In this document: piece by piece, positions 43,231 to 55,600 of the stretch
How positions within the stretch are numbered: the first letter of the stretch is position 1
How the letters are laid out: every line of letters starts with the position of its first letter
Assembly (NCBI RefSeq): GCF_020882245.1
Contig: NW_026869996.1
Coordinates: 6,356,602-6,420,601 of the forward strand
From: Rhopalosiphum padi
Taxonomy: Eukaryota > Arthropoda > Insecta > Hemiptera > Aphididae
Length of the DNA stretch: 64,000 bases
Reading direction: 5' to 3'
Notes under the pieces: generated by a model
Told to the model about the DNA's origin: nothing
What the model saw: only the letters and a program-made list of their open reading frames with translations
The model's database searches: none
Translations under genes and position numbers: made by a program

Positions 43231-44380
43231 TCAATCCGTAGATTGGTTTGCAGCCATCTTCCATTCTTCTCTATTATCCGCTTTCCTTTTCATTTCTACG
43301 TATGAGTTGCATCCTTGGTCCTTAATTATTTGTTGAATATACTCTAATCTTGGTCTCCCCCTATGGTTTTTACCGTCTATGCATCCTTCTATGATCAATT
43401 TTAGTAGTCCTTCGTGTCGCATTATATGGCCTATCCATTCGTTTCTTCTTCTAACTATACTTTTCCATATTAATTTTTCTTCTGATATCCTCTCTAGCAC
43501 CTCTTCATTTGTTATTCTGTCCATCCAGCTTATTCTCAACATTCTTCTGTAGCACCACATTTCAAACGATTCTAGCCTTCTTCGATTTCCCATTGTTATT
43601 GTCCAGGTTTCACACCCATATAAGGCTATACTCCATACATATGTCTTCAATAGATTTTTCCTTATTTTTAGGCTAACGTTTCTTGATGCAAGAAGAGTTT
43701 TCTTGCTATTAAATGCTATTTTCGCTTGACAGATGCGTTTTATTATTTCACTACTATTTCTTCCATCATTACTGATGATGCTTCCTAGGTATGCAAATTC
43801 ATCTACTTGTTTTACTGTCTGGTTTCCTCGTAGCTTTATCTGTGTTCTGGTCACATTCTCCCTTCCACATACGAGTACTTTTGTTTTTTGTACATTTATT
43901 TTCATACGCAAATCCTTGATAAAAATTTCGTCCATAGTTTTGATTAGTTGTTGTAAATCTTCTTCTGTCTCAGCAATTAACGCTATATCATCGGCGAAGC
44001 GCAGCATACTTATTTTATGACCATTCACTATTATCCCTAGGTTGGTATCCTCTTTTATCTTTTCTATTGCTTCTTGAATGTATGCATTGAATATAATTGG
44101 TGATAGAGTGCATCCTTGCCTCACTCCTTTGTTTATTTTCGCTTCTTCTACGTTATCTTGGATTTTTATAACCGCCAACTCATCTTTGTATAGTTTGTAC
44201 AGCAGTTTCCTGTCTGCCTGTTTTATCCCCACTCTTGTCATCATATCAAACATTAACTTCCAGTTCACATTATCAAATGCTTTTTCGATGTCCACAAAAG
44301 CTATAAATGTTTGCTTATTCTTTCTAATCCTTTTCTGAATAATAATTCTCAGTGCCAGTATTGCTTCTCTCGTTCCTCTA
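43231..44380 (-). pseudogene. 3' fragment of the broken RT (palm to C-terminus)
   Basis: This is the second reading frame of the remnant, beginning after the frameshift and open to the TGA at 43231-43233. From the GTG at 44295 it is 354 codons, but in-frame family-like sequence (RGTREAILAL and on) lies upstream of that GTG, so the GTG is a position in the domain and not an initiation site. Residues counted from 44295: motif A D2 and F7-D8; motif B G57-P66; motif C F100-A-D-D103; motif D-like about 130-140; motif E-like YLGSII about 168; thumb KTYVWSIALYGCETWT; then FEMWCYRRMLRISW and GRPRL near the C-terminus. The palm is otherwise intact with no internal stops, suggesting the copy is fairly young. 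Confidence 0.9.
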
Positions 44381-44615
44381 TTTTCCTGAAACCAAATTGG
44401 TCATCCGTCAATGATTGTTCTATCTTGGATTCAATACGTTGGAATAAAATCTTTGTTAGTATCTTTGATGCATGTGATAGGAGGCTAATGGTGCGGAATT
44501 CCTCACATTTCTTTGCTGCTGCTTTCTTTGGGATGGGTATAATTATACTTTTTATGTAGTCCTCTGGCATTTCGCCAGTCACGTATATATCTCTGATAAT
44601 TTGGAATGTTGGATT
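44349..44615 (-). pseudogene. 5' fragment of the broken RT (fingers)
   Basis: This is the first reading frame of the retrotransposon remnant. It is open from the 5' junction of the insert and ends at a premature TGA at 44349-44351. Residues recognisable as reverse-transcriptase fingers (IPIPKK, FRTISLLSHASKIL, QRI, DDQFGFRK) extend to about 44386. Beyond that point the translation is out of frame and stops after about a dozen meaningless residues. The GTG at 44582 that could be called a start is internal, because the family-like sequence continues upstream of it (the frame reads NPTFQIIRDIY from the insert edge). It is listed separately to show where the break lies; it is part of the same dead gene. 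Confidence 0.85.
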
Positions 44616-44617
44616 GG

Positions 44618-44628
44618 ATGGTTTTATT
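44618..44628. repeat. Target-site duplication, right copy
   Basis: The second copy of atggttttatt lies directly after the last retrotransposon base (…ttggattgg). Satellite sequence then resumes as aaatatacttaaatac, as in uninterrupted monomers. A length of 11 bp is within the usual range for endonuclease-bearing LINEs. Confidence 0.93.
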
Positions 44629-47600
44629 AAATATACTTAAATACAATTTTTATATGTTAGATGTAAGTTAATAACCCCATAGGTGCACCAGAAAACGTAA
44701 TTTAACGTTCTAGGGGTAAAATATTTCAATTTCAGCTCAGATTTAATAATTGACCCTTTTCCCACTACAATTAAATAAATTAAATTTTCACTTAAAATCT
44801 GCATAGTTTTATTTAATATACTTAATTACAATTTTTATATGTTAGATTTAAGTTAATAACCCCATAGGTACACCAGAAAACGTAATTTAACGTTCTAGGG
44901 GTAAAATATATCAATTTCCGCTCAGATTTAATAATTGACCCTTTTCCCAATACAATTAAATAAAAAAAATTTTCACTTTAAAACTAAAGAGTTTTTTTAA
45001 ATATATTAAATTACAATTTTTAAATATTAGATTTAAGTTAATAACCCCATAGGTGCACCAGAAAACGTAATTTAACGTTCTAGGGGTAAAATATTTCAAT
45101 TTCCGCTCAGATTTAAAAATTCACCATCTTCCCACTTTAGTTAAATAAATGAAATTTTCACTTAAAATCTGCATGGTTATATTAAATATACTTAAATACA
45201 ATTTTTATATGTTAGATTTAAGTTAATAACCCCATAGGTACACCAGAAAACGTAATTTAACGTTATAGGGGTAAAATATTTCAATTTCATCTCAGATTTA
45301 ATAATTGACCCTTTTCCCACTACAATTAAATAAAAAAAATTTTCACTTTAAAACTAAAGAGTTTTTTTAAATATATTAAATTACAATTTTTAAATATTAG
45401 ATTTAAGTTAATAACCCCATAGGTGCACCAGAAAACGTAATTTAACGTTCTAGGGGTAAAATATTTCAATTTCCGCTCAGATTTAATAATTGACCCTTTT
45501 CCCACTACAATTAAATAAATTAAATTTTCACTTAAAATCTGCATAGTTTTATTTAATATACTTAATTTCAATTTTTATATGTTAGATTTAAGTTAATAAC
45601 TCCATAGGTACACCAGAAAACGTAATTTAACGTTCTAGGGTTAAAATATTTCAATTTCCGCTCAGATTTAAAAATTGACCATCTTCCCACTATAGTTAAA
45701 TAAATGAAATTTTCACTTAAAATCTGCATGGTTTTATTTAATATACTTAATTCCAATTTTTATATGTTAGATTTAAGTTAATAACCCCATAGGTACACCA
45801 GAAAACGTAATTTAACGTTCTAGGGGTAAAATATATCAATTTCCGCTCAGATTTAATAATTGACACTTTTCCCACAACAATTAAATAAAAAAAATTTTCA
45901 CTTTAAAACTAAAGAGTTTTTTTAAATATATTAAATTACAATTTTTAAATATTAGATTTAAGTTAATAACCCCATAGGTGCACCAGAAAACGTAATTTAA
46001 CGTTCTAGGGGTAAAATATTTCAATTTCCGCTCAGATTTAAAAATTCACCATCTTCCCACTTTAGTTAAATAAATGAAATTTTCACTTAAAATCTGCATG
46101 GTTTTATTAAATATACTTAAATACAATTTTTATATTTTAGATTTAAGTTAATAACCCCATAGGTACACCAGAAAACGTAATTTAACGTTCTTGGGGTAAA
46201 ATATTTCAATTTCTGCTCAGATTTAAAAATTGACCATCTTCCCACTATAGTTAAATAAATGAAATTTTCACTTGAAATCTGCATGGTTTTATTAAATATA
46301 CTTAAATACAATTTTTATATGTTAGATTTAAGTTAATAACCCCATTGGTACACCAGAAAACGTAATTTAACGTTCTAGGGGTAAAATATATCAATTTCCG
46401 CTCAGATTTAAAAATTCACCATCTTCCCACTTTAGTTAAATAAATGAAATTTTCACTTAAAATCTGCATGGTTTTATTAAATATACTTAAATACAATTTT
46501 TATATGTTAGATTTAAGTTAATAACCCCATAGGTACACCAGAAAACGTAATTTAACGTTCTTGGAGTAAAATATTTCAATTTCCGCTCAGATTTAAAAAT
46601 TGACCATCTTCCCACTATAGTTAAATAAATGAAATTTTCACTTAAAATCTGCATGGATTTATTAAATATACTTAAATACAATTTTTATATGTTAGATTTA
46701 AGTTAATAACCCCATAGGTACACCAGAAAACGTAATTTAACGTTCTAGGGGTAAAATATATCAATTTCCGCTCAGATTTAATAATTGACCCTTTTCCCAC
46801 TACAATTAAATAAAAAAAATTTTCACTTTAAAACTAAAGAGTTTTTTTAAATATATTAAATTACAATTTTTATATGTTAGATTTAAGTTAATAACCCCAT
46901 AGGTGCACCAGAAAACGTAATTTAACGTTCTAGGGGTAAAATATTTCAATTTCCGCTCAGATTTAAAAATTCACCATCTTCCCACTATAGTTAAATAAAT
47001 GAAATTTTCACTTAAAATCTGCATGGTTTTATTAAATATACTTAAATACAATTTTTATATGTTAGATGTAAGTTAATAACCCCATAGGTGCACCAGAAAA
47101 CGTAATTTAACGTTCTAGGGGTAAAATATTTCAATTTCCGCTCAGATTTAAAAATTCACCATCTTCCCACTTTAGTTAAATAAATGAAATTTTCACTTAA
47201 AATCTGCATGGTTATATTAAATATACTTAAATACAATTTTTATATGTTAGATTTAAGTTAATAACCCCATAGGTACACCAGAAAACGTAATTTAACGTTA
47301 TAGGGGTAAAATATTTCAATTTCATCTCAGATTTAATAATTGACCCTTTTCCCACTACAATTAAATAAAAAAAATTTTCACTTTAAAACTAAAGAGTTTT
47401 TTTAAATATATTAAATTACAATTTTTAAATATTAGATTTAAGTTAATAACCCCATAGGTGCACCAGAAAACGTAATTTAACGTTCTAGGGGTAAAATATT
47501 TCAATTTCCGCTCAGATTTAATAATTGACCCTTTTCCCACTACAATTAAATAAATTAAATTTTCACTTAAAATCTGCATAGTTTTATTTAATATACTTAA

Positions 47601-50600
47601 TTTCAATTTTTATATGTTAGATTTAAGTTAATAACTCCATAGGTACACCAGAAAACGTAATTTAACGTTCTAGGGTTAAAATATTTCAATTTCCGCTCAG
47701 ATTTAAAAATTGACCATCTTCCCACTATAGTTAAATAAATGAAATTTTCACTTAAAATCTGCATGGTTTTATTTAATATACTTAATTCCAATTTTTATAT
47801 GTTAGATTTAAGTTAATAACCCCATAGGTACACCAGAAAACGTAATTTAACGTTCTAGGGGTAAAATATATCAATTTCCGCTCAGATTTAATAATTGACA
47901 CTTTTCCCACAACAATTAAATAAAAAAAATTTTCACTTTAAAACTAAAGAGTTTTTTTAAATATATTAAATTACAATTTTTAAATATTAGATTTAAGTTA
48001 ATAACCCCATAGGTGCACCAGAAAACGTAATTTAACGTTCTAGGGGTAAAATATTTCAATTTCCGCTCAGATTTAAAAATTCACCATCTTCCCACTTTAG
48101 TTAAATAAATGAAATTTTCACTTAAAATCTGCATGGTTTTATTAAATATACTTAAATACAATTTTTATATTTTAGATTTAAGTTAATAACCCCATAGGTA
48201 CACCAGAAAACGTAATTTAACGTTCTTGGGGTAAAATATTTCAATTTCTGCTCAGATTTAAAAATTGACCATCTTCCCACTATAGTTAAATAAATGAAAT
48301 TTTCACTTGAAATCTGCATGGTTTTATTAAATATACTTAAATACAATTTTTATATGTTAGATTTAAGTTAATAACCCCATTGGTACACCAGAAAACGTAA
48401 TTTAACGTTCTAGGGGTAAAATATATCAATTTCCGCTCAGATTTAAAAATTCACCATCTTCCCACTTTAGTTAAATAAATGAAATTTTCACTTAAAATCT
48501 GCATGGTTTTATTAAATATACTTAAATACAATTTTTATATGTTAGATTTAAGTTAATAACCCCATAGGTACACCAGAAAACGTAATTTAACGTTCTTGGA
48601 GTAAAATATTTCAATTTCCGCTCAGATTTAAAAATTGACCATCTTCCCACTATAGTTAAATAAATGAAATTTTCACTTAAAATCTGCATGGATTTATTAA
48701 ATATACTTAAATACAATTTTTATATGTTAGATTTAAGTTAATAACCCCATAGGTACACCAGAAAACGTAATTTAACGTTCTAGGGGTAAAATATATCAAT
48801 TTCCGCTCAGATTTAATAATTGACCCTTTTCCCACTACAATTAAATAAAAAAAATTTTCACTTTAAAACTAAAGAGTTTTTTTAAATATATTAAATTACA
48901 ATTTTTATATGTTAGATTTAAGTTAATAACCCCATAGGTGCACCAGAAAACGTAATTTAACGTTCTAGGGGTAAAATATTTCAATTTCCGCTCAGATTTA
49001 AAAATTCACCATCTTCCCACTATAGTTAAATAAATGAAATTTTCACTTAAAATCTGCATGGTTTTATTAAATATACTTAAATACAATTTTTATATGTTAG
49101 ATGTAAGTTAATAACCCCATAGGTGCACCAGAAAACGTAATTTAACGTTCTAGGGGTAAAATATTTCAATTTCAGCTCAGATTTAATAATTGACCCTTTT
49201 CCCACTACAATTAAATAAATTAAATTTTCACTTAAAATCTGCATAGTTTTATTTAATATACTTAATTACAATTTTTATATGTTAGATTTAAGTTAATAAC
49301 CCCATAGGTACACCAGAAAACGTAATTTAACGTTCTAGGGGTAAAATATATCAATTTCCGCTCAGATTTAATAATTGACCCTTTTCCCAATACAATTAAA
49401 TAAAAAAAATTTTCACTTTAAAACTAAAGAGTTTTTTTAAATATATTAAATTACAATTTTTAAATATTAGATTTAAGTTAATAACCCCATAGGTGCACCA
49501 GAAAACGTAATTTAACGTTCTAGGGGTAAAATATTTCAATTTCCGCTCAGATTTAAAAATTCACCATCTTCCCACTTTAGTTAAATAAATGAAATTTTCA
49601 CTTAAAATCTGCATGGTTATATTAAATATACTTAAATACAATTTTTATATGTTAGATTTAAGTTAATAACCCCATAGGTACACCAGAAAACGTAATTTAA
49701 CGTTATAGGGGTAAAATATTTCAATTTCATCTCAGATTTAATAATTGACCCTTTTCCCACTACAATTAAATAAAAAAAATTTTCACTTTAAAACTAAAGA
49801 GTTTTTTTAAATATATTAAATTACAATTTTTAAATATTAGATTTAAGTTAATAACCCCATAGGTGCACCAGAAAACGTAATTTAACGTTCTAGGGGTAAA
49901 ATATTTCAATTTCCGCTCAGATTTAATAATTGACCCTTTTCCCACTACAATTAAATAAATTAAATTTTCACTTAAAATCTGCATAGTTTTATTTAATATA
50001 CTTAATTTCAATTTTTATATGTTAGATTTAAGTTAATAACTCCATAGGTACACCAGAAAACGTAATTTAACGTTCTAGGGTTAAAATATTTCAATTTCCG
50101 CTCAGATTTAAAAATTGACCATCTTCCCACTATAGTTAAATAAATGAAATTTTCACTTAAAATCTGCATGGTTTTATTTAATATACTTAATTCCAATTTT
50201 TATATGTTAGATTTAAGTTAATAACCCCATAGGTACACCAGAAAACGTAATTTAACGTTCTAGGGGTAAAATATATCAATTTCCGCTCAGATTTAATAAT
50301 TGACACTTTTCCCACAACAATTAAATAAAAAAAATTTTCACTTTAAAACTAAAGAGTTTTTTTAAATATATTAAATTACAATTTTTAAATATTAGATTTA
50401 AGTTAATAACCCCATAGGTGCACCAGAAAACGTAATTTAACGTTCTAGGGGTAAAATATTTCAATTTCCGCTCAGATTTAAAAATTCACCATCTTCCCAC
50501 TTTAGTTAAATAAATGAAATTTTCACTTAAAATCTGCATGGTTTTATTAAATATACTTAAATACAATTTTTATATTTTAGATTTAAGTTAATAACCCCAT

Positions 50601-52481
50601 AGGTACACCAGAAAACGTAATTTAACGTTCTTGGGGTAAAATATTTCAATTTCTGCTCAGATTTAAAAATTGACCATTTCCCACTATAGTTAAATAAATG
50701 AAATTTTCACTTAAAATCTGCATGGTTTTATTAAATATACTTAAATACAATTTTTATATGTTAGATTTAAGTTAATAACCCCATTGGTACACCAGAAAAC
50801 GTAATTTAACGTTCTAGGGGTAAAATATATCAATTTCCGCTCAGATTTAAAAATTCACCATCTTCCCACTTTAGTTAAATAAATGAAATTTTCACTTAAA
50901 ATCTGCATGGTTTTATTAAATATACTTAAATACAATTTTTATATGTTAGATTTAAGTTAATAACCCCATAGGTACACCAGAAAACGTAATTTAACGTTCT
51001 TGGAGTAAAATATTTCAATTTCCGCTCAGATTTAAAAATTGACAATCTTCCCACTATAGTTAAATAAATGAAATTTTCACTTAAAATCTGCATGGATTTA
51101 TTAAATATACTTAAATACAATTTTTATATGTTAGATTTAAGTTAATAACCCCATAGGTGCACCAGAAAACGTAATTTAACGTTCTAGGGGTAAAATATTT
51201 CAATTTCCGCTCAGATTTAAAAATTGACCATCTTCCCACTATAGTTAAATAAATGAAATTTTCACTTAAAATCTGCATGGTTTTATTAAATATACTTAAA
51301 TACAATTTTTATATGTTAGATGTAAGTTAATAACCCCATAGGTGCACCAGAAAACGTAATTTAACGTTCTAGGGGTAAAATATTTCAATTTCAGCTCAGA
51401 TTTAATAATTGACCCTTTTCCCACTACAATTAAATAAATTAAATTTTCACTTAAAATCTGCATAGTTTTATTTAATATACTTAATTACAATTTTTATATG
51501 TTAGATTTAAGTTAATAACCCCATAGGTACACCAGAAAACGTAATTTAACGTTCTAGGGGTAAAATATATCAATTTCCGCTCAGATTTAATAATTGACCC
51601 TTTTCCCAATACAATTAAATAAAAAAAATTTTCACTTTAAAACTAAAGAGTTTTTTTAAATATATTAAATTACAATTTTTAAATATTAGATTTAAGTTAA
51701 TAATCCCATAGGTGCACCAGAAAACGTAATTTAACGTTCTAGGGGTAAAATATTTCAATTTCCGCTCAGATTTAAAAATTCACCATCTTCCCACTTTAGT
51801 TAAATAAATGAAATTTCCACTTAAAATCTGCATGGTTTTATTAAATATACTTAAATACAATTTTTATATGTTAGATTTAAGTTAATAACCCCATAGGTAC
51901 ACCAGAAAACGTAATTTAACGTTCTAGGGGTAAAATATTTCAATTTCCGCTCAGATTTAAAAATTCACTATCTTCCCACTTTAGTTAAATAAATGAAATT
52001 TTCACTTTAAAACTAATGAGTTTTTTTAAATATATTAAATTACAATTTTTAAATATTAGATTTAAATTAATAACCCAATAGGTGCACCAGAAAACGTAAT
52101 TTAACGTTCTAGGGGTAAAATATTTCAATTTCCGCTCAGATTTAAAAATTGACCATCTTCCCACTACAGTTAAATAAATGAAATTTTCACTTAAAATCTG
52201 CATGGTTTTATTAAATATACTTAAATACAATTTTTATATGTTAGATTTAAGTTAATAACCCCATAGGTACACCAGAAAACGTAATTTAACGTTCTAGGGG
52301 TAAAATATATCAATTTCCGCTCAGATTGAATAATTGACCCTTTTCCCACTACAATTAAATAAAAAAAATTTTTACTTTAAAACTAAAGAGTTTTTTTAAA
52401 TATATTAAATTACAATTTTTAAATATTAGATTTAAGTTAATAACCCCATAGGTGCATCAGAAAACGTAATTTAACGTTCTA

Positions 52482-52619
52482 GGGGTAAAATATATCAATT
52501 TCCGCTCAGATTTAATAATTGACCCTTTTCCCACTACAATTAAATAAAAAAAATTTTTATATGTTAGATTTAAGTTAATAACTCCATAGGTACACCAGAA
52601 AACGTAATTTAACGTTCTA
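52482..52619. repeat. Satellite monomer with 47-bp internal deletion
   Basis: Register between successive taaaat boxes (52486 to 52624) is 138 bp, not 185. The A-run aaaaaaaattttt joins directly to atatgttagattt near 52557, skipping the aaactaaagag and attaaattac part. Both ends of the lost segment contain aattttt, so slippage or recombination at this short homology is the likely cause. Private to this monomer in the window. Confidence 0.85.
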
Positions 52620-55600
52620 GGGTTAAAATATTTCAATTTCCGCTCAGATTTAAAAATTGACCATCTTCCCACTATAGTTAAATAAATGAAATTTTCACTT
52701 TAAAACTAAAGAGTTTTTTTAAATATATTAAATTACAATTTTTAAATATTCGATTTAAGTTAATAACCCCATAGGTGCACCAGAAAACGTAATTTAACGT
52801 TCTAGGGGTAAAATATTTCAATTTCCGCTCAGATTTAAAAATTCACCATCTTCCCACTTTAGTTAAATAAATGAAATTTTCACTTAAAATCTGCATGGTT
52901 ATATTAAATATACTTAAATTCAATTTTTATATGTTAGATTTAAGTTAATAACCCCATAGGTACACCAGAAAACGTAATTTAACGTTATAGGGGTAAAATA
53001 TTTCAATTTCATCTCAGATTTAATAATTGACCCTTTTCCCACTACAATTAAATAAAAAAAATTTTCACTTTAAAACTAAAGAGTTTTTTTAAATATATTA
53101 AATTACAATTTTTAAATATTAGATTTAAGTTAATAACCCCATAGGTGCACCAGAAAACGTAATTTAACGTTCTAGGGGTAAAATATTTCAATTTCCGCTC
53201 AGATTTAATAATTGACCCTTTTCCCACTACAATTAAATAAATTAAATTTTCACTTAAAATCTGCATAGTTTTATTTAATATACTTAATTTCAATTTTTAT
53301 ATGTTAGATTTAAGTTAATAACTCCATAGGTACACCAGAAAACGTAATTTAACGTTCTAGGGTTAAAATATTTCAATTTCCGCTCAGATTTAAAAATTGA
53401 CCATCTTCCCACTATAGTTAAATAAATGAAATTTTCACTTAAAATCTGCATGGTTTTATTTAATATACTTAATTCTAATTTTTATATGTTAGATTTAAGT
53501 TAATAACCCCATAGGTACACCAGAAAACGTAATTTAACGTTCTAGGGGTAAAATATATCAATTTCCGCTCAGATTTAATAATTGACACTTTTCCCACAAC
53601 AATTAAATAAAAAAAATTTTCACTTTAAAACTAAAGAGTTTTTTTAAATATATTAAATTACAATTTTTAAATATTAGATTTAAGTTAATAACCCCATAGG
53701 TGCACCAGAAAACGTAATTTAACGTTCTAGGGGTAAAATATTTCAATTTCCGCTCAGATTTAAAAATTCACCATCTTCCCACTTTAGTTAAATAAATGAA
53801 ATTTTCACTTAAAATCTGCATGGTTTTATTAAATATACTTAAATACAATTTTTATATTTTAGATTTAAGTTAATAACCCCATAGGTACACCAGAAAACGT
53901 AATTTAACGTTCTTGGGGTAAAATATTTCAATTTCTGCTCAGATTTAAAAATTGACCATCTTCCCACTATAGTTAAATAAATGAAATTTTCACTTAAAAT
54001 CTGCATGGTTTTATTAAATATACTTAAATACATTTTTTATATGTTAGATTTAAGTTAATAACCCCATTGGTACACCAGAAAACGTAATTTAACGTTCTAG
54101 GGGTAAAATATATCAATTTCCGCTCAGATTTAAAAATTCACCATCTTCCCACTTTAGTTAAATAAATGAAATTTTCACTTAAAATCTGCATGGTTTTATT
54201 AAATATACTTAAATACAATTTTTATATGTTAGATTTAAGTTAATAACTCCATAGGTACACCAGAAAACGTAATTTAACGTTCTAGGGTTAAAATATTTCA
54301 ATTTCCGCTCAGATTTAAAAATTGACCATCTTCCCACTATAGTTAAATAAATGAAATTTTCACTTTAAAACTAAAGAGTTTTTTTAAATATATTAAATTA
54401 CAATTTTTAAATATTCGATTTAAGTTAATAACCCCATAGGTGCACCAGAAAACGTAATTTAACGTTCTAGGGGTAAAATATTTCAATTTCCGCTCAGATT
54501 TAAAAATTCACCATCTTCCCACTTTAGTTAAATAAATGAAATTTTCACTTAAAATCTGCATGGTTATATTAAATATACTTAAATACAATTTTTATATGTT
54601 AGATTTAAGTTAATAACCCCATAGGTACACCAGAAAACGTAATTTAACGTTATAGGGGTAAAATATTTCAATTTCATCTCAGATTTAATAATTGACCCTT
54701 TTCCCACTACAATTAAATAAATGAAATTTTCACTTTAAAACTAAAGAGTTTTTTTAAATATATTAAATTACAATTTTTAAATATTCGATTTAAGTTAATA
54801 ACCCCATAGGTGCACCAGAAAACGTAATTTAACGTTCTAGGGGTAAAATATTTCAATTTCCGCTCAGATTTAAAAATTCACCATCTTCCCACTTTAGTTA
54901 AATAAATGAAATTTTCACTTAAAATCTGCATGGTTATATTAAATATACTTAAATTCAATTTTTATATGTTAGATTTAAGTTAATAACCCCATAGGTACAC
55001 CAGAAAACGTAATTTAACGTTATAGGGGTAAAATATTTCAATTTCATCTCAGATTTAATAATTGACCCTTTTCCCACTACAATTAAATAAAAAAAATTTT
55101 CACTTTAAAACTAAAGAGTTTTTTTAAATATATTAAATTACAATTTTTAAATATTAGATTTAAGTTAATAACCCCATAGGTGCACCAGAAAACGTAATTT
55201 AACGTTCTAGGGGTAAAATATTTCAATTTCCGCTCAGATTTAATAATTGACCCTTTTCCCACTACAATTAAATAAATTAAATTTTCACTTAAAATCTGCA
55301 TAGTTTTATTTAATATACTTAATTTCAATTTTTATATGTTAGATTTAAGTTAATAACTCCATAGGTACACCAGAAAACGTAATTTAACGTTCTAGGGTTA
55401 AAATATTTCAATTTCCGCTCAGATTTAAAAATTGACCATCTTCCCACTATAGTTAAATAAATGAAATTTTCACTTAAAATCTGCATGGTTTTATTTAATA
55501 TACTTAATTCTAATTTTTATATGTTAGATTTAAGTTAATAACCCCATAGGTACACCAGAAAACGTAATTTAACGTTCTAGGGGTAAAATATATCAATTTC

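Larger units (their letters stand above)
43231..44615 (-). pseudogene. LINE reverse transcriptase, truncated and frameshifted
   Basis: This is the remnant of a LINE ORF for the RNA-directed DNA polymerase that copies element RNA onto nicked chromosomal DNA. The minus-strand reading begins inside the fingers domain at 44615: IPIPKK, then FRTISLLSHASKIL and DDQFGFRK, corresponding to fingers motifs 1-2. A one-base shortfall near 44380 shifts the frame. The rest, down to the TGA at 43231-43233, carries motif A (VDIEKAFD, from 44295), motif B (GVRQGCTLSP, about 44127-44098), the catalytic motif C FADD (43987-43998), a motif D-like MKINVQKTK, a motif E-like FAYLGSII, a thumb and a C-terminal segment with FEMWCYRRML and HRGRPRL. 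The catalytic aspartates survive, but the endonuclease is missing and the frame is broken. The frame is open upstream of 44295 to the frameshift, so the GTG there is not a true start. Expression is unlikely. Confidence 0.93.
43215..44617 (-). mobile_element. 5'-truncated RTE-like non-LTR retrotransposon
   Basis: A 1,403-bp non-satellite insert of visibly higher G+C interrupts one B-type monomer. Read on the minus strand it encodes the reverse transcriptase and C-terminal region of a LINE, has only about 16 bp after the stop codon, and ends in a GA-dinucleotide tail (CTCTCTCTCT at 43215-43224 on the plus strand). Perfect 11-bp direct repeats (atggttttatt) flank it. No apurinic-type endonuclease domain is present, because the element starts within the reverse-transcriptase fingers. 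This is the normal 5' truncation of target-primed reverse transcription. A very short 3' UTR ending in short tandem repeats is a known trait of the RTE clade, and the C-terminal FEMWCYRRML/GRPR region fits insect RTE-like families as I recall them. Clade assignment is tentative; LINE identity is secure. The copy cannot move on its own. Confidence 0.95.
39062..47320. repeat. 13-mer HOR copies around the LINE insertion
   Basis: The anchor ttcatctcag at 39062, 41467, 45286 and 47321 gives spacings of 2,405, 3,819 and 2,035 bp. The middle value minus the insert and one target duplication (1,414 bp) equals 2,405 bp, exactly 13 x 185. The 2,035-bp spacing is an 11-mer variant that has lost one dimer. 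A second landmark, ttagatgtaagtt, at about 44661 and 47066, is also 2,405 bp apart. Confidence 0.87.

Noticed and set aside
43733..44559. Plus-strand open frames of 82-95 codons inside the LINE
   Set aside because: They are antisense shadows of the reverse-transcriptase frame on the minus strand. Their hydrophobic look follows from reading the complement of charged-residue codons.
43215..44617. Endogenous virus or LTR retrotransposon
   Set aside because: There are no LTRs, protease, integrase or RNase H motifs. The FADD-type palm, short target duplication of 11 bp, 5' truncation and terminal short repeats identify a non-LTR element.
43215..44617. Domesticated or diversity-generating reverse transcriptase
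   Set aside because: The element is truncated, frameshifted and flanked by target duplications. It has no template/variable repeat pair or accessory gene nearby.
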